DNA from: Burkholderiaceae bacterium
Lineage (GTDB): Bacteria > Pseudomonadota > Gammaproteobacteria > Burkholderiales > Burkholderiaceae_F
Assembly: GCA_022843955.1 (NCBI GenBank)
Contig: JALHMQ010000002.1
Span: 186,001 to 250,000 of the forward strand
Length of the DNA: 64,000 nt
Reading direction: 5' to 3'
This document shows positions 8,345 through 18,038 of the stretch, piece after piece (the stretch's first letter is position 1; each line of letters starts with the position of its first letter). Made by a program: the position numbers and the translations under genes. The notes under the pieces were generated by a model. That model was not told the DNA's origin. It was given only the letters and a program-made list of their open reading frames with translations, and did no database searches.

Positions 8345-8752
8345 TCATGAACCCAGCTGCAGGGTCTTCTGCAGCAGGCTCTTGGCGGTGTTCATCACGT
8401 CGATGTTGGTCTGGTAGCTGCGCGAGGCGGAGATCATGTTGACCATCTCCTCGACCACGTTCACGTTGGTCATCGTCACGTAGCCCTCTTCGTCGGCCAG
8501 CGGGTGATCCGGGTCGTGCAGGCGACGCGGTGCGGCGCTGTCCTCGACCACGCTGGCCACGCGCACGCCGGCGGCCGACTGATCGGCACCCATCATCTGC
8601 GTCTGGAACAGCACCTGGCGCGCCTTGTACGGCTGGCCGTCCGGCCCGGCCACGCTGTCGGCGTTGGCCAGATTGCTGGAAACCACATTCAGGCGCTGGC
8701 TCTGCGCACTGACCGCGCTGCCGGATACGTCGAAGATCTTGAACAGACTCAT
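8345..8752 (-). CDS. flgC: FlgC, proximal rod protein
   Basis: The 135-residue length is normal for FlgC. The N-terminus [20 protein letters not shown] is followed by [20 protein letters not shown] and PYKARQVLF, a FlgC signature. The C-terminus [20 protein letters not shown] is the shared rod coiled coil. It follows flgB with a 16-nt gap, so the two should be cotranscribed. Confidence 0.96.
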   Translation of the reverse strand: MSLFKIFDVSGSAVSAQSQRLNVVSSNLANADSVAGPDGQPYKARQVLFQTQMMGADQSAAGVRVASVVEDSAAPRRLHDPDHPLADEEGYVTMTNVNVVEEMVNMISASRSYQTNIDVMNTAKSLLQKTLQLGS

Positions 8753-8768
8753 GTGCTGTCTCCCTGCG

Positions 8769-9209
8769 CTAGCTCTGGCCGTTGATGGCGGTCATCAGCG
8801 TGCGGATCTGGCCGTTGATGAAGCGAAGTCCCGCTTCGTAGCGCAGCGTGTTGTCGGCAAAGGCGGCGCGTTCCATGTCCATGTCCACCGTGTTCGCATC
8901 GAGTGCGGTCTGCAGCGGCGTGCGATACAGCAGCGTCGGGCTGCCGGTCGCGGCGCCGGCGGCGCTCTGGTAGCCGGCCGCGGTGCGCAAGGGCGTGACC
9001 ACCGCAGCGCTCCCTACGGCGGCACCATTGGCGGTCTTCATCTGCACTCCGGTGGCCTGCGCCAGCGCGCCGGAAAAGTCGAAATCACGCGCCTTGTAGT
9101 TGGGCGTGTCGGCGTTGGCGATGTTCGAGGCCAGCACGCGGGTGCGCTCGGCCCGCAGCAGCAGGGCCTGGGCATTGAAATCCAGCGCGTTGGTCAGGCG
9201 GTTGATCAT
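8769..9209 (-). CDS. flgB: FlgB, proximal rod protein, first gene of the flg operon
   Basis: The 146-residue product starts [20 protein letters not shown], then [20 protein letters not shown], the FlgB signature, and ends with [20 protein letters not shown]. As the first gene of flgBCDEFGHIJK it is transcribed away from flgA. No FliA-type promoter is visible for it in the 9210-9374 gap. That fits an FlhDC/sigma-70 promoter, but I cannot place the boxes. Confidence 0.95.
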   Translation of the reverse strand: MINRLTNALDFNAQALLLRAERTRVLASNIANADTPNYKARDFDFSGALAQATGVQMKTANGAAVGSAAVVTPLRTAAGYQSAAGAATGSPTLLYRTPLQTALDANTVDMDMERAAFADNTLRYEAGLRFINGQIRTLMTAINGQS

Positions 9210-9250
9210 GGCGGTCGGCAGGCAGACGGCGAAAAGATGCGTCCGGTCCC

Positions 9251-9277
9251 TAAAGTTCGTCCAATGGCTGCCGATGA
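9251..9277 (+). promoter_or_regulatory. sigma-28 (FliA) promoter for flgA
   Basis: TAAAGTTC at 9251-9258, 11 nt, then GCCGATGA at 9270-9277. This differs from the enteric FliA consensus (TAAAGTTT, 11 nt, GCCGATAA) at only two positions. It points to flgA, whose start is about 100 nt downstream. Confidence 0.8.
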
Positions 9278-9374
9278 TGCGAGTGAGGGGCGAGCCGGGA
9301 TCGGCCGATAAGCCCGGCTTGTGCGCGTCTTTCTTCGGGTTACGCGCAGTTTCCGCGCGCCCAAACTGGCGGGC

Positions 9375-10076
9375 ATGTTCAGGCTCCTCCTCACCTTTTC
9401 ATTGCTCGCTTGCGCGCCGCTGTCGGCCCTGCAGGCGATGACTCCACATCTGCCCCCGCATGCACCCGACCTGCAGCGCTACGTGCAGGAGCAGGCGGCC
9501 GCGCGCGTGACCGCCGGCAGCGCCCGCATCGAGGTCACCGTCGGCCAACTCGACCCGCGCCTGCAACTGGCGCCCTGCGCGCGTATCGAACCGTTCCTGC
9601 CCGCCGCCAGTCGCCTGTGGGGGCGCGGCCACGTGGGCATGCGCTGCATGGAAGGCGCCACCTGGTCGGTGCAGCTGCCGGTGACGGTGCGCATCCACGG
9701 CCCGGCGCTGGTTGCCACCCGGCCGCTGGCGACCAACACGCCGCTGGCCGCGGATGACTTCACCATGGTGGAAGTCGAGTGGACGCGCGAATCGCAAGGT
9801 GTGGTCACCGAGGCCGCGCAACTGGATAACCGCGTGCTCACGCGCCCGATCGCCACCGGCCAGCCGGTGCCCTTGCTGGCACTGCGTGCACCGCAGGTGA
9901 TCGCCGCCGGAGATCCGGTCAAGGTCCAGGGCGAAGGACGCGGCTTTGCCGTCAGTGCCGACGCCATCGCGCTGAACGGCGCTCAGGACGGCCAGCTGGT
10001 GCGCGTGCGCACCGATGCCGGTCGCATCCTGACGGGCACCGCCCGCGCCGGCCGCCGCGTCGAGATCACGTTCTAG
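9375..10076 (+). CDS. flgA: FlgA, P-ring assembly chaperone
   Basis: FlgA is a periplasmic chaperone needed for FlgI to form the P ring. The ATG at 9375 gives a clear signal peptide, MFRLLLTFSLLACAPLSALQA, and a 233-residue protein. An upstream extension to 9321 lacks any such signal and is not used. The SAF-type C-terminal region is recognisable (RPLATNTPLAADDFTMVEVE, LTRPIATGQPVPLLALRAP, GDPVKVQGEGRGF). It is divergent from flgB and followed by flgM, the common flgA-flgM-flgN arrangement. Confidence 0.93.
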   Translation: MFRLLLTFSLLACAPLSALQAMTPHLPPHAPDLQRYVQEQAAARVTAGSARIEVTVGQLDPRLQLAPCARIEPFLPAASRLWGRGHVGMRCMEGATWSVQLPVTVRIHGPALVATRPLATNTPLAADDFTMVEVEWTRESQGVVTEAAQLDNRVLTRPIATGQPVPLLALRAPQVIAAGDPVKVQGEGRGFAVSADAIALNGAQDGQLVRVRTDAGRILTGTARAGRRVEITF

Positions 10077-10119
10077 CCACCGGTGCGCACCCCAACCACC
10101 CCGATGACCCGATCCACCC

Positions 10120-10146
10120 TCAAGTTGAGTCCCACGACGCCGATAT
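10120..10146 (+). promoter_or_regulatory. sigma-28 promoter P1 upstream of flgM
   Basis: TCAAGTTG at 10120-10127, 11 nt, then GCCGATAT at 10139-10146. It matches the TCAAG variant of the FliA consensus and lies between flgA and flgM. Confidence 0.78.
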
Positions 10147-10198
10147 CTGGACCACGTTTGCCCGGCAATTTGCGCTGCCACGGCGGCAGCGGACAGGC

Positions 10199-10225
10199 TA
10201 AAGTCCGCCGTCGCTGGGCCGATCT
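10199..10225 (+). promoter_or_regulatory. sigma-28 promoter P2 upstream of flgM
   Basis: TAAAGTCC at 10199-10206, 11 nt, then GCCGATCT at 10218-10225. It lies 79 nt downstream of P1 and 37 nt before the flgM start codon, so flgM appears to have two FliA promoters in tandem. Confidence 0.75.
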
Positions 10226-10261
10226 ACAGGCTGACGAGGAAGGTTTCTCGCGGGAGTCATG

Positions 10262-10558
10262 ATGAAGATTTCGAGTACGTCCGAGCCGTTGCGCCCCGAC
10301 CGCGTCCTGCCGCAGTCGAACGAGGCGCGCGCGGCATCGACCAAATCCGGCGAGGCCGTCCAGACCGAGAAGGTGCAGCTGTCCGACCTCGCGTCCAAAA
10401 TGGCCCAGCTCGAAAGCCGCTTCGGCGGCGAGTTCGATGCCAAGAAGGTCGAAGAAGTGCGCAGCGCCATTGCCGAAGGTCGCTTCAAGGTCAACGCCGA
10501 AGCGGTGGCCGACCGCCTGCTCGCCAGTGTCGGCGAGCTGCTCGGCAAGAAGGCCTGA
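10262..10558 (+). CDS. flgM: FlgM, anti-sigma-28 factor
   Basis: FlgM binds and silences FliA until it is exported through the finished hook. The 98-residue product (MKISSTSEPLRPDRVLPQSN) ends in the conserved FlgM helix region: VEEVRSAIAEGRFKVNAEAV, ADRLLASVGELLGKKA. Two ATGs lie in tandem; the second, at 10262, is preferred because GGGAG is 5 nt upstream of it but only 2 nt from the first. The two FliA promoters ahead of it would give negative feedback on FliA, and flgN follows closely. Confidence 0.92.
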   Translation: MKISSTSEPLRPDRVLPQSNEARAASTKSGEAVQTEKVQLSDLASKMAQLESRFGGEFDAKKVEEVRSAIAEGRFKVNAEAVADRLLASVGELLGKKA

Positions 10559-10590
10559 CGCGCCCGCCGAACACAAGCCACGCAAGCCAC

Positions 10591-10968
10591 GTGACCCGCC
10601 GCCACGCCCTGCCGCTGCTCGACACCCTGCTCGCCGTGCTGCGCGCCGAGCAGCAGGCGCTTGTCAGCGGCACCGCCGACGAATTGCCGGCACTGGCCGA
10701 CAGCAAGGCCCAGGCGCTGGATCAACTGAACCATGCGCTGCGTGTCGCCAGCCCGGATGAGCGCCGCGCGCTCACCCAGGCCGCTGCATCTGCGCAGCGC
10801 CTGAACGACACCAACGCCGCCCTGGTGGCGATCCGCATGGGCGCCAACCGCGCGCGCCTCGAAACCCTGCTCTCGCTGACCGGCCAGGCCGGCGGTACTG
10901 CGCTGTACGGCGTGCGCGGCGAACTGCCCGCCTACGCCGCTGCGGCGCGCGCCAGCGCCAGCGCTTGA
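10591..10968 (+). CDS. flgN: FlgN, chaperone for FlgK and FlgL
   Basis: This is a cytoplasmic export chaperone. The 125-residue product, starting at a GTG, is entirely helical in character (LLDTLLAVLRAEQQALVSGT, LADSKAQALDQLNHAL, LVAIRMGANRARLETLLSLT), which is the FlgN pattern. Similarity in this family is weak, so much of the assignment rests on position: directly after flgM with a 32-nt gap. The tail is Ala-rich. Confidence 0.85.
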   Translation: MTRRHALPLLDTLLAVLRAEQQALVSGTADELPALADSKAQALDQLNHALRVASPDERRALTQAAASAQRLNDTNAALVAIRMGANRARLETLLSLTGQAGGTALYGVRGELPAYAAAARASASA

Positions 10969-11190
10969 CGCCGCGCCGCCCGGCGCATCCTGCCTCCCTG
11001 ACGGCTTTCACGCAGGCGACATCCCGAGCGGGACGTCGCCCGGCACCGCAGTTAACATCGCATCGCCTCGCGACAAAGGCCCACTGTGCCTTGCGCTTGA
11101 CCTTGCCGGCATCGTCCGCTGGACGCTCGTCCGCACGGCAGCGGCACACAGCGGGTCAACCGACCCACGACCGACACAGCGCAGCGGCAC

Positions 11191-13851
11191 ATGCCAGCAC
11201 GCCTCTCCACCGAACGGACTGTCTCGCTCAACCTGCTGCTGACACTGCTGCCGCTGTTGGCGGTGCTGCCGGTACTGGTGTTCGCGCTTGCCCTGCTCAC
11301 CCTGAGCTGGCAGCAGCAGCGTGCGCAAGCCGAGCGCGATGTGCAGCAGGGGGTGCGCACGCTCGCGGTGGCGGTCGACCGCGAACTGGCCGCCTCGGCG
11401 CGCGAACTGGCTCGCCTGGCCGAGTACCCGACGCTGACCGAGGCGAATCTGCCGTCGTTCCATGCGTACGCACGCCAACTTGTCACCACGCACGATGGCT
11501 GGACCGACCTGACGCTGACCGATGCCGAGGGTCGCGAGCTGATGAGCGCGGCCTGGCCGCTGGACAGCACGCCACGCCTGCTCGACCGCCAGCACCACAG
11601 GGAGGTGTTCAAGACCGCGCGGCCGGCGCTGTCCGACATCTACGCCGACGCACGCACGGCCGAATTGTCGGTGAGCCTGGCGGTGCCGGTGGTGCGCGAC
11701 GGCCAGGTCCGCTGGGCACTCACGGCACGCATCGAGCCCGCCGAGCTGGCGCGCCTGCTCGCCTCGCAGGACGTGCGGCCCAATCTGGTCGCCTCGATCA
11801 TGGACCGCAACAAGCTCGTGGTGGCGCGCAACACGCTGCACGAGCGCTTCTTCGGCAAGGTGGTCACCCCCGGCCTGCAGGAGGCATCGCGCTCGACGCC
11901 GAAGGGCACGGCGGTCCTGACCACGCTCGATAACGTGCGCGCGCTCGCCGCCTGGGAGCAGGTGCCGATGGGCTGGACGGTGACCGTCGGCATTCCGCAG
12001 AGCCAGATCGACGGGCCGATCCGCCGCCAGCTCGGCATGCTGGCCATCGGCGGCCTGCTGATGATGCTGGCCGCGCTCGGCGTCAGCCTCACGCTCGGGC
12101 GTCGGCTCGAACGCGGCCTGGCCAGTGCGATCAACGACGCGAAGAGCCTCGCCGACGGCCGCCAGCCGCCGCTGCGCAACTCGCGCGTGCGCGAACTGGA
12201 GGCGCTGTTTTCCGCGCTGCGCGCGACCCACGCGCGGCTGACCGCCGCCGCCGACGCCGAGAATCAGGCCAACGCCACGGTGCGCGAGAGCGAGGAGCGG
12301 CTGCGACTGGCGATGGACTCGGTCACCATGGGCAGCTTCGACTGGAGCCCGGCCACTGACCAGCTCATCTCCACCGCGCGCATGCGCGAGCTGTTCGGCT
12401 TTGCACGCGACGAGCAGCCCAGTCTGAGCACGGCGATGCAGCGGATCGACGCCGACGACGCGGCCGCGGCGCGTGCAGCGCTCGCGCGCGCCCTCGATCC
12501 GGCCGGCGACGGCAGCTGCACCGTGCAGTTTCGACTGGGCGGCGCCGACCAGCCGCTGCGCTGGCTGGACCTGCGCGGCCAGGCGCTGTTCGGTGAGCGC
12601 GACGGTGCGCGGGTGCCGGTGCGCTTCATCGGCATGGTGCTCGACATCACGCCGCAGAAGGAAATGGAGCTGTCGCTGCGCGAGGCCGACCGTCGCAAGG
12701 ACGAGTTCCTGGCGATGCTGTCGCACGAACTGCGCAATCCGCTGTCGCCGATCGCCAACGCGCTGGCCATCCTGCGGCTGCAGCCGTCGTTGCCGGTGGC
12801 CGCGCATCAGGCGCTGTCGATCGCCGAGCGCCAGGTCGGCCAGATGAAGCGGCTGATCGACGACCTGCTCGACATCTCGCGCATCACGCGCGGCAAGATC
12901 GTGCTGCACCGGGAGCCGCTCGATCTGGCCGAACTGGTCCGCCATGCGGCCGACAGCCTGCAACCGGCTGCCCGCGAACGCGGCCAGCACCTGCAGCTGA
13001 CGCTGCCGCCGCAGCCGCTGCGCGTGCTGGGCGACCGTGCGCGCCTGACCCAGGTGATCGAGAACCTGCTCGGCAATGCGGTGAAGTTTTCGGCTGACCA
13101 GGGGCTGGTGGAGGTCAGCGCGCAGCGCGAGAACGAGGAGATCGTGCTCAAGGTGCGCGACGAAGGCGTCGGCATTGCGCCGGACCAGTTGCTTGCGGTG
13201 TTCGACATCTTCACGCAGATCGATGCCACCTTGGACCGCTCCCGTGGCGGCCTGGGGATCGGCCTCGCCCTGGTGCGGCGCCTGGTGCTGATGCACGGCG
13301 GCAGTGTCGCCGCCGACAGCGGCGGACCGGGACGCGGCGCCACCTTCTCGATCCGTCTGCCGGCGTTGCCCGCGCTGCGCGACGAGCAGGTTGCGCATGC
13401 ACCGCCGGCCGCCGCCGGCGCGCCCGTCGGCGGCGACGAACGACGCGTGCTGGTGGTCGACGACAACACCGATGCCGCCGATACGCTGGTGGCCCTGCTG
13501 AAACTGCTTGGCCACACCGCCCGGGCGGTCTATGGCGGTGAACAGGCGCTGGACGAAGTGACGCGCTTTGCACCCGACACGGTGCTGCTGGACATCGGCT
13601 TGCCGGGGATCAGCGGCATTGAAGTGGGCCGACGTTTGCGCGCAAGACGCGATGCGCCTCGGCTCACGCTGATCGCCGTCAGCGGCTACGGACAGGACGC
13701 CGACCGCGCCGCCACCGCGGCGGCCGGCTTCGATGGTCACCTGGTCAAGCCGGTGACGCCAGAAGACGTTGAACGCGCGCTGGCGAGCAGTGCTGGGGCG
13801 CGAGCCAACCGCGCGGAGCCGGCACGCGCCGCGCCAGCGGCCGATCGCTAG
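11191..13851 (+). CDS. hybrid sensor histidine kinase with C-terminal receiver
   Basis: This 886-residue membrane kinase has, in order: a transmembrane helix at about 14-37; a periplasmic cache-like sensor (about 38-275) with YADARTAELSVSLAVPVVRD; a second membrane helix at about 280-300; a linker and a PAS domain (about 365-490); a HisKA domain with LSHELRNP, His512 the likely phosphorylated residue; and an ATPase domain with LIENLLGNAVKFS-like and GGLGIGLALVRR boxes. The receiver domain (about 752-868) has VLVVDDNTDAADT and LLDIGLPG, with Asp801 as acceptor. It lies between flgN and the chemoreceptor genes, so a motility role is possible, but nothing in the sequence fixes the signal or partner. 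Confidence 0.9.
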   Translation: MPARLSTERTVSLNLLLTLLPLLAVLPVLVFALALLTLSWQQQRAQAERDVQQGVRTLAVAVDRELAASARELARLAEYPTLTEANLPSFHAYARQLVTTHDGWTDLTLTDAEGRELMSAAWPLDSTPRLLDRQHHREVFKTARPALSDIYADARTAELSVSLAVPVVRDGQVRWALTARIEPAELARLLASQDVRPNLVASIMDRNKLVVARNTLHERFFGKVVTPGLQEASRSTPKGTAVLTTLDNVRALAAWEQVPMGWTVTVGIPQSQIDGPIRRQLGMLAIGGLLMMLAALGVSLTLGRRLERGLASAINDAKSLADGRQPPLRNSRVRELEALFSALRATHARLTAAADAENQANATVRESEERLRLAMDSVTMGSFDWSPATDQLISTARMRELFGFARDEQPSLSTAMQRIDADDAAAARAALARALDPAGDGSCTVQFRLGGADQPLRWLDLRGQALFGERDGARVPVRFIGMVLDITPQKEMELSLREADRRKDEFLAMLSHELRNPLSPIANALAILRLQPSLPVAAHQALSIAERQVGQMKRLIDDLLDISRITRGKIVLHREPLDLAELVRHAADSLQPAARERGQHLQLTLPPQPLRVLGDRARLTQVIENLLGNAVKFSADQGLVEVSAQRENEEIVLKVRDEGVGIAPDQLLAVFDIFTQIDATLDRSRGGLGIGLALVRRLVLMHGGSVAADSGGPGRGATFSIRLPALPALRDEQVAHAPPAAAGAPVGGDERRVLVVDDNTDAADTLVALLKLLGHTARAVYGGEQALDEVTRFAPDTVLLDIGLPGISGIEVGRRLRARRDAPRLTLIAVSGYGQDADRAATAAAGFDGHLVKPVTPEDVERALASSAGARANRAEPARAAPAADR

Positions 13852-13903
13852 GCCTGCTGGCCGTCGTGCCGCCGGTCGCAACGGGCGGCACGGCGGCCGC
13901 GTG

Positions 13904-15520
13904 CTATGCGGGGACGAGGGAGGCGCCGGGTCGGCGTTGCGTCGTGCTGCGCGCGGCGGCGACAGCGCCGAGTCCCACTTTGTCGCCATCGCTGGCGCTG
14001 AGCCGGAACACCGCGACGCTGTGCGCCAGTGCTTGCGCCTGCTCGCTGAGCGAATGGGCCGCCGCTGCACTTTGTTCCACCAGCGCAGCGTTTTGCTGGG
14101 TGGTCTGGTCCAGCTGAGTCACCGCCTGGTTGACCTGAGCGATGCCGCTGCTGTGCTCGAGCGAGGCACTGCTGATTTCGCCGATCAGATCGGTCACCCG
14201 GCGTACCTGGGCGACGATTTCGGTCATCGTCGCACCCGCCTCGGTCACCAGCCGGCTGCCCGCATCGACCCGCTGCACGCTGTCGCCGATCAGTTGCTTG
14301 ATCTCGCGCGCCGCCTGCGCGCTGCGCTGCGCCAGCGTGCGCACCTCGCCTGCCACCACGGCGAAGCCGCGGCCCTGCTCGCCGGCACGGGCGGCTTCCA
14401 CCGCGGCATTGAGCGCGAGGATGTTGGTCTGGAAGGCGATGCCGTCGATCACGCCGATGATGTCGGCGATCTTGCGCGCGCTGGCGCTGATCTGGTTCAT
14501 CGTGGTGACCACGTCGCCGACCACCTGGCCGCCGCGCGCAGCAACGTCGCTGGCGCTGCCGGCCAGCAGACTGGCGCGGCGCGCGTTATCCGCGCTTTGC
14601 TGCACGGTGCCGCTGATCTGCTCGATCGAGGCTGCCGTCTGCTGCAGGCTGCTGGCCTGCTCCTCGGTGCGCGAAGACAGATCCTGGTTGCCGGCGGAGA
14701 TCTCGCGACTGGCGGTGTTCACCGAATCGACGCCAGCGCGCACCTCGCCCACCACCTGAGCCATCTGCACTCGCATCCGCTCGAGCGAGCCGGCGACGCT
14801 GTCCGGATATCGGGTCGCCACCGGACGCGTCAGATCGCCCTCCGCCACCACCCGCGCCACCGCCGCGATCTCGGCCGGCTCCGCACCGACGCTCGCCCAC
14901 ACCGCGCGTCGCAGCCACACGAAGAACGCGACCAGCACCGCCAGCATCGCCGCGGTGGCTGCGGTCATGAAGATTGCACCATGACGCTCGCTCGCCGCCA
15001 ACGCGTCGAGCGACTCGGCGGCGAACGCGCCGGCCGCGCGTACGGTGACATCGACCCCGGCCCGATGCTGAAGGTACGCCGCGTGCACCTGCGGCAGCGC
15101 GCGCGAGGCCATGTCGCGGTCGCCCGCCACCAGCGGTGCCACCACCTGCGACTGCGCAGCGGCGATGAACGCCTCGGCCGCCGCATGCTGCGCGCCGAGC
15201 AGGTCGCGCTCCAGGCCGTACGGCGGATTCGCGCGCCAGTGCGCCACACGCTCGCCGTATTCGCGCGCCAGCCGCGCGAACTCCTCGCGCACCTGGGCCG
15301 GCGGCAGCGTGCCTTCGATCCCCTGCGACAGCACCAGCCGCATCTCGATCAGGTACATCGGCGGCGGCAGCACGTCGGCGGTGACGTCCTTGGCCACCAT
15401 CGCGCGGGACGACTCGGCGGTGATCCTCTCCTTCGCGACGTACGCGCTGGTGACCAGCACCAGGGCCGCGGCCATGGCCACGCCCAGTTGGCACAGCAGT
15501 AGCGTCTTCAGTGATCGCAT
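13904..15520 (-). CDS. methyl-accepting chemotaxis protein (MCP 1)
   Basis: This chemoreceptor has 538 residues from the ATG at 15518-15520 ([20 protein letters not shown]). An upstream 69-residue extension is Arg-rich and unlike a receptor N-terminus. Two membrane helices (about 7-28 and 190-212) enclose a periplasmic domain with [25 protein letters not shown]-like stretch ([20 protein letters not shown]) follows. The signalling tip [20 protein letters not shown], then [20 protein letters not shown], is complete. It should couple to CheA/CheW, which are not in this window. It is next to a second receptor transcribed the same way; I found no clear FliA promoter for it. Confidence 0.94.
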   Translation of the reverse strand: MRSLKTLLLCQLGVAMAAALVLVTSAYVAKERITAESSRAMVAKDVTADVLPPPMYLIEMRLVLSQGIEGTLPPAQVREEFARLAREYGERVAHWRANPPYGLERDLLGAQHAAAEAFIAAAQSQVVAPLVAGDRDMASRALPQVHAAYLQHRAGVDVTVRAAGAFAAESLDALAASERHGAIFMTAATAAMLAVLVAFFVWLRRAVWASVGAEPAEIAAVARVVAEGDLTRPVATRYPDSVAGSLERMRVQMAQVVGEVRAGVDSVNTASREISAGNQDLSSRTEEQASSLQQTAASIEQISGTVQQSADNARRASLLAGSASDVAARGGQVVGDVVTTMNQISASARKIADIIGVIDGIAFQTNILALNAAVEAARAGEQGRGFAVVAGEVRTLAQRSAQAAREIKQLIGDSVQRVDAGSRLVTEAGATMTEIVAQVRRVTDLIGEISSASLEHSSGIAQVNQAVTQLDQTTQQNAALVEQSAAAAHSLSEQAQALAHSVAVFRLSASDGDKVGLGAVAAARSTTQRRPGASLVPA

Positions 15521-15769
15521 CGCGGATCGTCCCGTCGAGTTTCGAGCGACGCTCAGTGTCCGACGCCGGGCGCGCGGGTAAGTCCCCGAACAGGATATGG
15601 AAGCAACCCTAATTCGGACGACGGCGCCGCGGCGCATTCGACCCGGCCACGCGCTCGCCTGCCCCGCGCGGGTGTAAGGACGCGGGTGGGTCATCGTCGA
15701 GGCTCGATGGCGCCGCGCGCCCGACACCCCGGAACAACGCCCTACTGATGAGCCATGCGCGGCCGCCGG

Positions 15770-17335
15770 TCAGACGGCGACCGGCGGGTCGCCGGCGAGC
15801 CTGAATACCGCCACGGCGTGCGCCAAGCGCGCGGCTCGCTCCTTGAGGCTGGCGGCCGCTGCGGCACTCTGTTCGACCAGCGCCGCGTTCTGCTGCGTCC
15901 CGCGGTCCATTTGCGTGACCGCACTGTCGATCTGGCCGATGCCGCCACTTTGCTGCGCGAAGGCGGCGCTCATCTCGCCCACCAACTGGGCCGCGCGTCC
16001 GACCTGCGCGACGATCTCGTTCATCGCGGCACCGGCTGCGTCCACCTGCCGGTTGCCGGTCTGTACCCGTTCGGTCGACGCTGCGATCAGGCTCTTGATC
16101 TCGCGGGCAGCCTGCGCGCTGCGCTGTGCCAGTCCGCGCACCTCGCTCGCCACCACGGCGAAGCCGCGGCCCTGCTCCCCGGCGCGCGCCGCTTCCACCG
16201 CCGCGTTCAGCGCAAGGATGTTGGTCTGAAAGGCGATGCTGTCGATGACGCCGATGATCTCGCTGATCCTGCAACTGGACGTGCTGATCTCGTCCATCGT
16301 CGCCACCACCTGCGCCACCGCCGCGCCGCCGTTGGCCGCTGCAGTGCAGGCGGCGCCGGCCAGCTGTTCGGCCTGCCGTGCACTGCTGGCGCTGTGCCGC
16401 ACGCTCACGGTCAATTGCGCCATCGAGGCCGCGGTCAGCTGCAGGCTGCTCGCCTGCTGCTCGGTGCGCGAGGACAAGTCCAGATTGCCGGCGGCGATCT
16501 CGCTCGTGCTCAGCGCCAGCGACTCGACCTCACCGCGCACCTCGCCGACGATCGCCGCCAGCCGCTCGGCCATGCGGTTCAGTGCAGCCAGCATCTGCGC
16601 CACCTCATCCTGCCCGCTGACTTCCGCGCGCGCCGTCAGATCGCATTCCGCGATGCGCTCGGCCACCGCCACCGCGCGCCGCAGCCGACGTGTCAGCCCT
16701 GCCACCAGCCAGGCGCCGACCGCGACGGCCAGCAGCACCGCCGCAACACCGCCACCGAGCGTCCACCTCTCGGTGGCGCGCACCAGCCGCTGGTTCTCTT
16801 CGGTGGCCTGACGCAGCGTCTGGCCCTGCAGCGCGTCGACCTTGGCGAGTGCGTCCAGGAACGGCGACATCGTCGGCAGCAATTCCTCGTCGGCAGCAAA
16901 CGCCGCCTCGCTCGTCTTGCCGGCCTGCACCAGCTCAAGCATGCGCTGCACGCCGCCGCGGTATACGCCGTAGCGCCGATCGACTTCGGCCACCAGCTTG
17001 GCTTCCTCCGGCGCGCCCTGCAGCGCGGCGGCCAAGGCCTTGATCCGGCCGCCCATCTGCGCTTCGCGTTCGCGAATCCTGGTCAACAGGCGCTGCTGGT
17101 AGTCCGTGCTCGGCGTGATCAGCAGCACCACCGTATCGATGGCGCTCGCATCGGCGAGCGCCCGCAGCTGCGCGATCTGCTCGCGCAACGTCAGATCGTC
17201 CTGCATCTGCAGCGAGTTGGCGGCGGCTCGGTCCAGGCTCAGGCCGACCGTGCCGATCAGCGCCGCCAGCACCAGCAGCACCGCGCCGAAGGCGAGCGCG
17301 ACGCGCGCGCCGATGTTCAAGCCGAAGCGCTTCAT
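15770..17335 (-). CDS. methyl-accepting chemotaxis protein (MCP 2)
   Basis: This second chemoreceptor has 521 residues from the ATG at 17333-17335 ([20 protein letters not shown]). Its periplasmic part looks like a four-helix-bundle sensor ([40 protein letters not shown]). A second membrane helix, a HAMP region ([20 protein letters not shown]) and the conserved tip ([20 protein letters not shown]) follow. The gene ends about 250 nt before MCP 1 and begins 13 nt after a small periplasmic protein gene, with which it is probably cotranscribed. Confidence 0.94.
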   Translation of the reverse strand: MKRFGLNIGARVALAFGAVLLVLAALIGTVGLSLDRAAANSLQMQDDLTLREQIAQLRALADASAIDTVVLLITPSTDYQQRLLTRIREREAQMGGRIKALAAALQGAPEEAKLVAEVDRRYGVYRGGVQRMLELVQAGKTSEAAFAADEELLPTMSPFLDALAKVDALQGQTLRQATEENQRLVRATERWTLGGGVAAVLLAVAVGAWLVAGLTRRLRRAVAVAERIAECDLTARAEVSGQDEVAQMLAALNRMAERLAAIVGEVRGEVESLALSTSEIAAGNLDLSSRTEQQASSLQLTAASMAQLTVSVRHSASSARQAEQLAGAACTAAANGGAAVAQVVATMDEISTSSCRISEIIGVIDSIAFQTNILALNAAVEAARAGEQGRGFAVVASEVRGLAQRSAQAAREIKSLIAASTERVQTGNRQVDAAGAAMNEIVAQVGRAAQLVGEMSAAFAQQSGGIGQIDSAVTQMDRGTQQNAALVEQSAAAAASLKERAARLAHAVAVFRLAGDPPVAV

Positions 17336-17348
17336 GCCGGCGCAGCGC

Positions 17349-17759
17349 TCAGCCGCCCAGCTCGCCGAGCAATTGCTGGCAACGGGTGATGCGGTCCTTC
17401 TGGATCCCGCCGGCCAGCTTGCGCGCCTCGTCCTCGCGACCGGCGATGATCGCGGGCACCAGCTCGGCCTCGCGCGTCTTCTTGAACGCACCCCAGGTGT
17501 CGACCAGTTCCTTGAACTGCGCTTCCTTGCCGGCCGGCGCCTTGAGCTTCGTCAGGTGCGCGCTGACGGCGTCGGCGGTCGATGCCACGACCTTCTGGTG
17601 GTCGGCTCCGCGCTTGTCCTTGTTGGTGAGCATCGTGACCAGCGACTCACGCGCCGCGCTCATCTTGGTGCGCAGTTCGGCGAATTCGTTGGCGCTGGCG
17701 GCGATGGGTTGCAGGGCGCAAACGGCGAACGCCGCTGCGAACAGGATGTTCTTCATCAT
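17349..17759 (-). CDS. small secreted helical protein resembling an MCP four-helix sensor domain
   Basis: This 136-residue protein starts [20 protein letters not shown] with a signal peptide ending near ASA and a good ribosome binding site (GAGGAG). The mature part is predicted helical, with [20 protein letters not shown] and [20 protein letters not shown], then [17 protein letters not shown]. That last pattern resembles the final helices of periplasmic MCP sensor domains (Trp, KTRE, AGxxxEA). It has no membrane anchor or signalling domain. Its position, 13 nt upstream of MCP 2, suggests it works with that receptor, for example as a soluble ligand-binding partner, but this is inference. A cytochrome-like fold is unlikely because no CxxCH is present. 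Confidence 0.75.
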   Translation of the reverse strand: MMKNILFAAAFAVCALQPIAASANEFAELRTKMSAARESLVTMLTNKDKRGADHQKVVASTADAVSAHLTKLKAPAGKEAQFKELVDTWGAFKKTREAELVPAIIAGREDEARKLAGGIQKDRITRCQQLLGELGG

Positions 17760-18038
17760 GGTGCTCCTCGAAGGTTGGCTCGACACAAGTGTCGGCTCCA
17801 GGTCGACACTCGCAGAGTCTGCGCGACCGGTGCGGCGCAGATCGGTCAAGCAAGAACAATTTCCCGGGCCATTTAGCGAACCCCCGATCTGAGGCTCGGG
17901 TCTTCCCGCAGCCGAACACGCAGCGTTCCTCATGGCGGCCACCGGCTGCGCCAGTGTCTGCGCGAGGTGATCGCGCCACGAGGGGTGCTTACGCTGCAAC
18001 GCTGCGGCCCTTCTCGCGAAGGCGCCGCTCGCAATGGC

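Noticed and set aside
9304-9311. A perfect GCCGATAA on the plus strand upstream of flgA
   Set aside because: There is no TAAAG or TCAAG at the right distance upstream; the better promoter is 9251-9277.
11008-14070. A 1020-codon open frame on the minus strand opposite the hybrid kinase
   Set aside because: It is a shadow in GC-rich DNA: low-complexity Arg/Ala/Gln composition, no family motif, and it lies antisense to a gene with complete kinase and receiver motifs.
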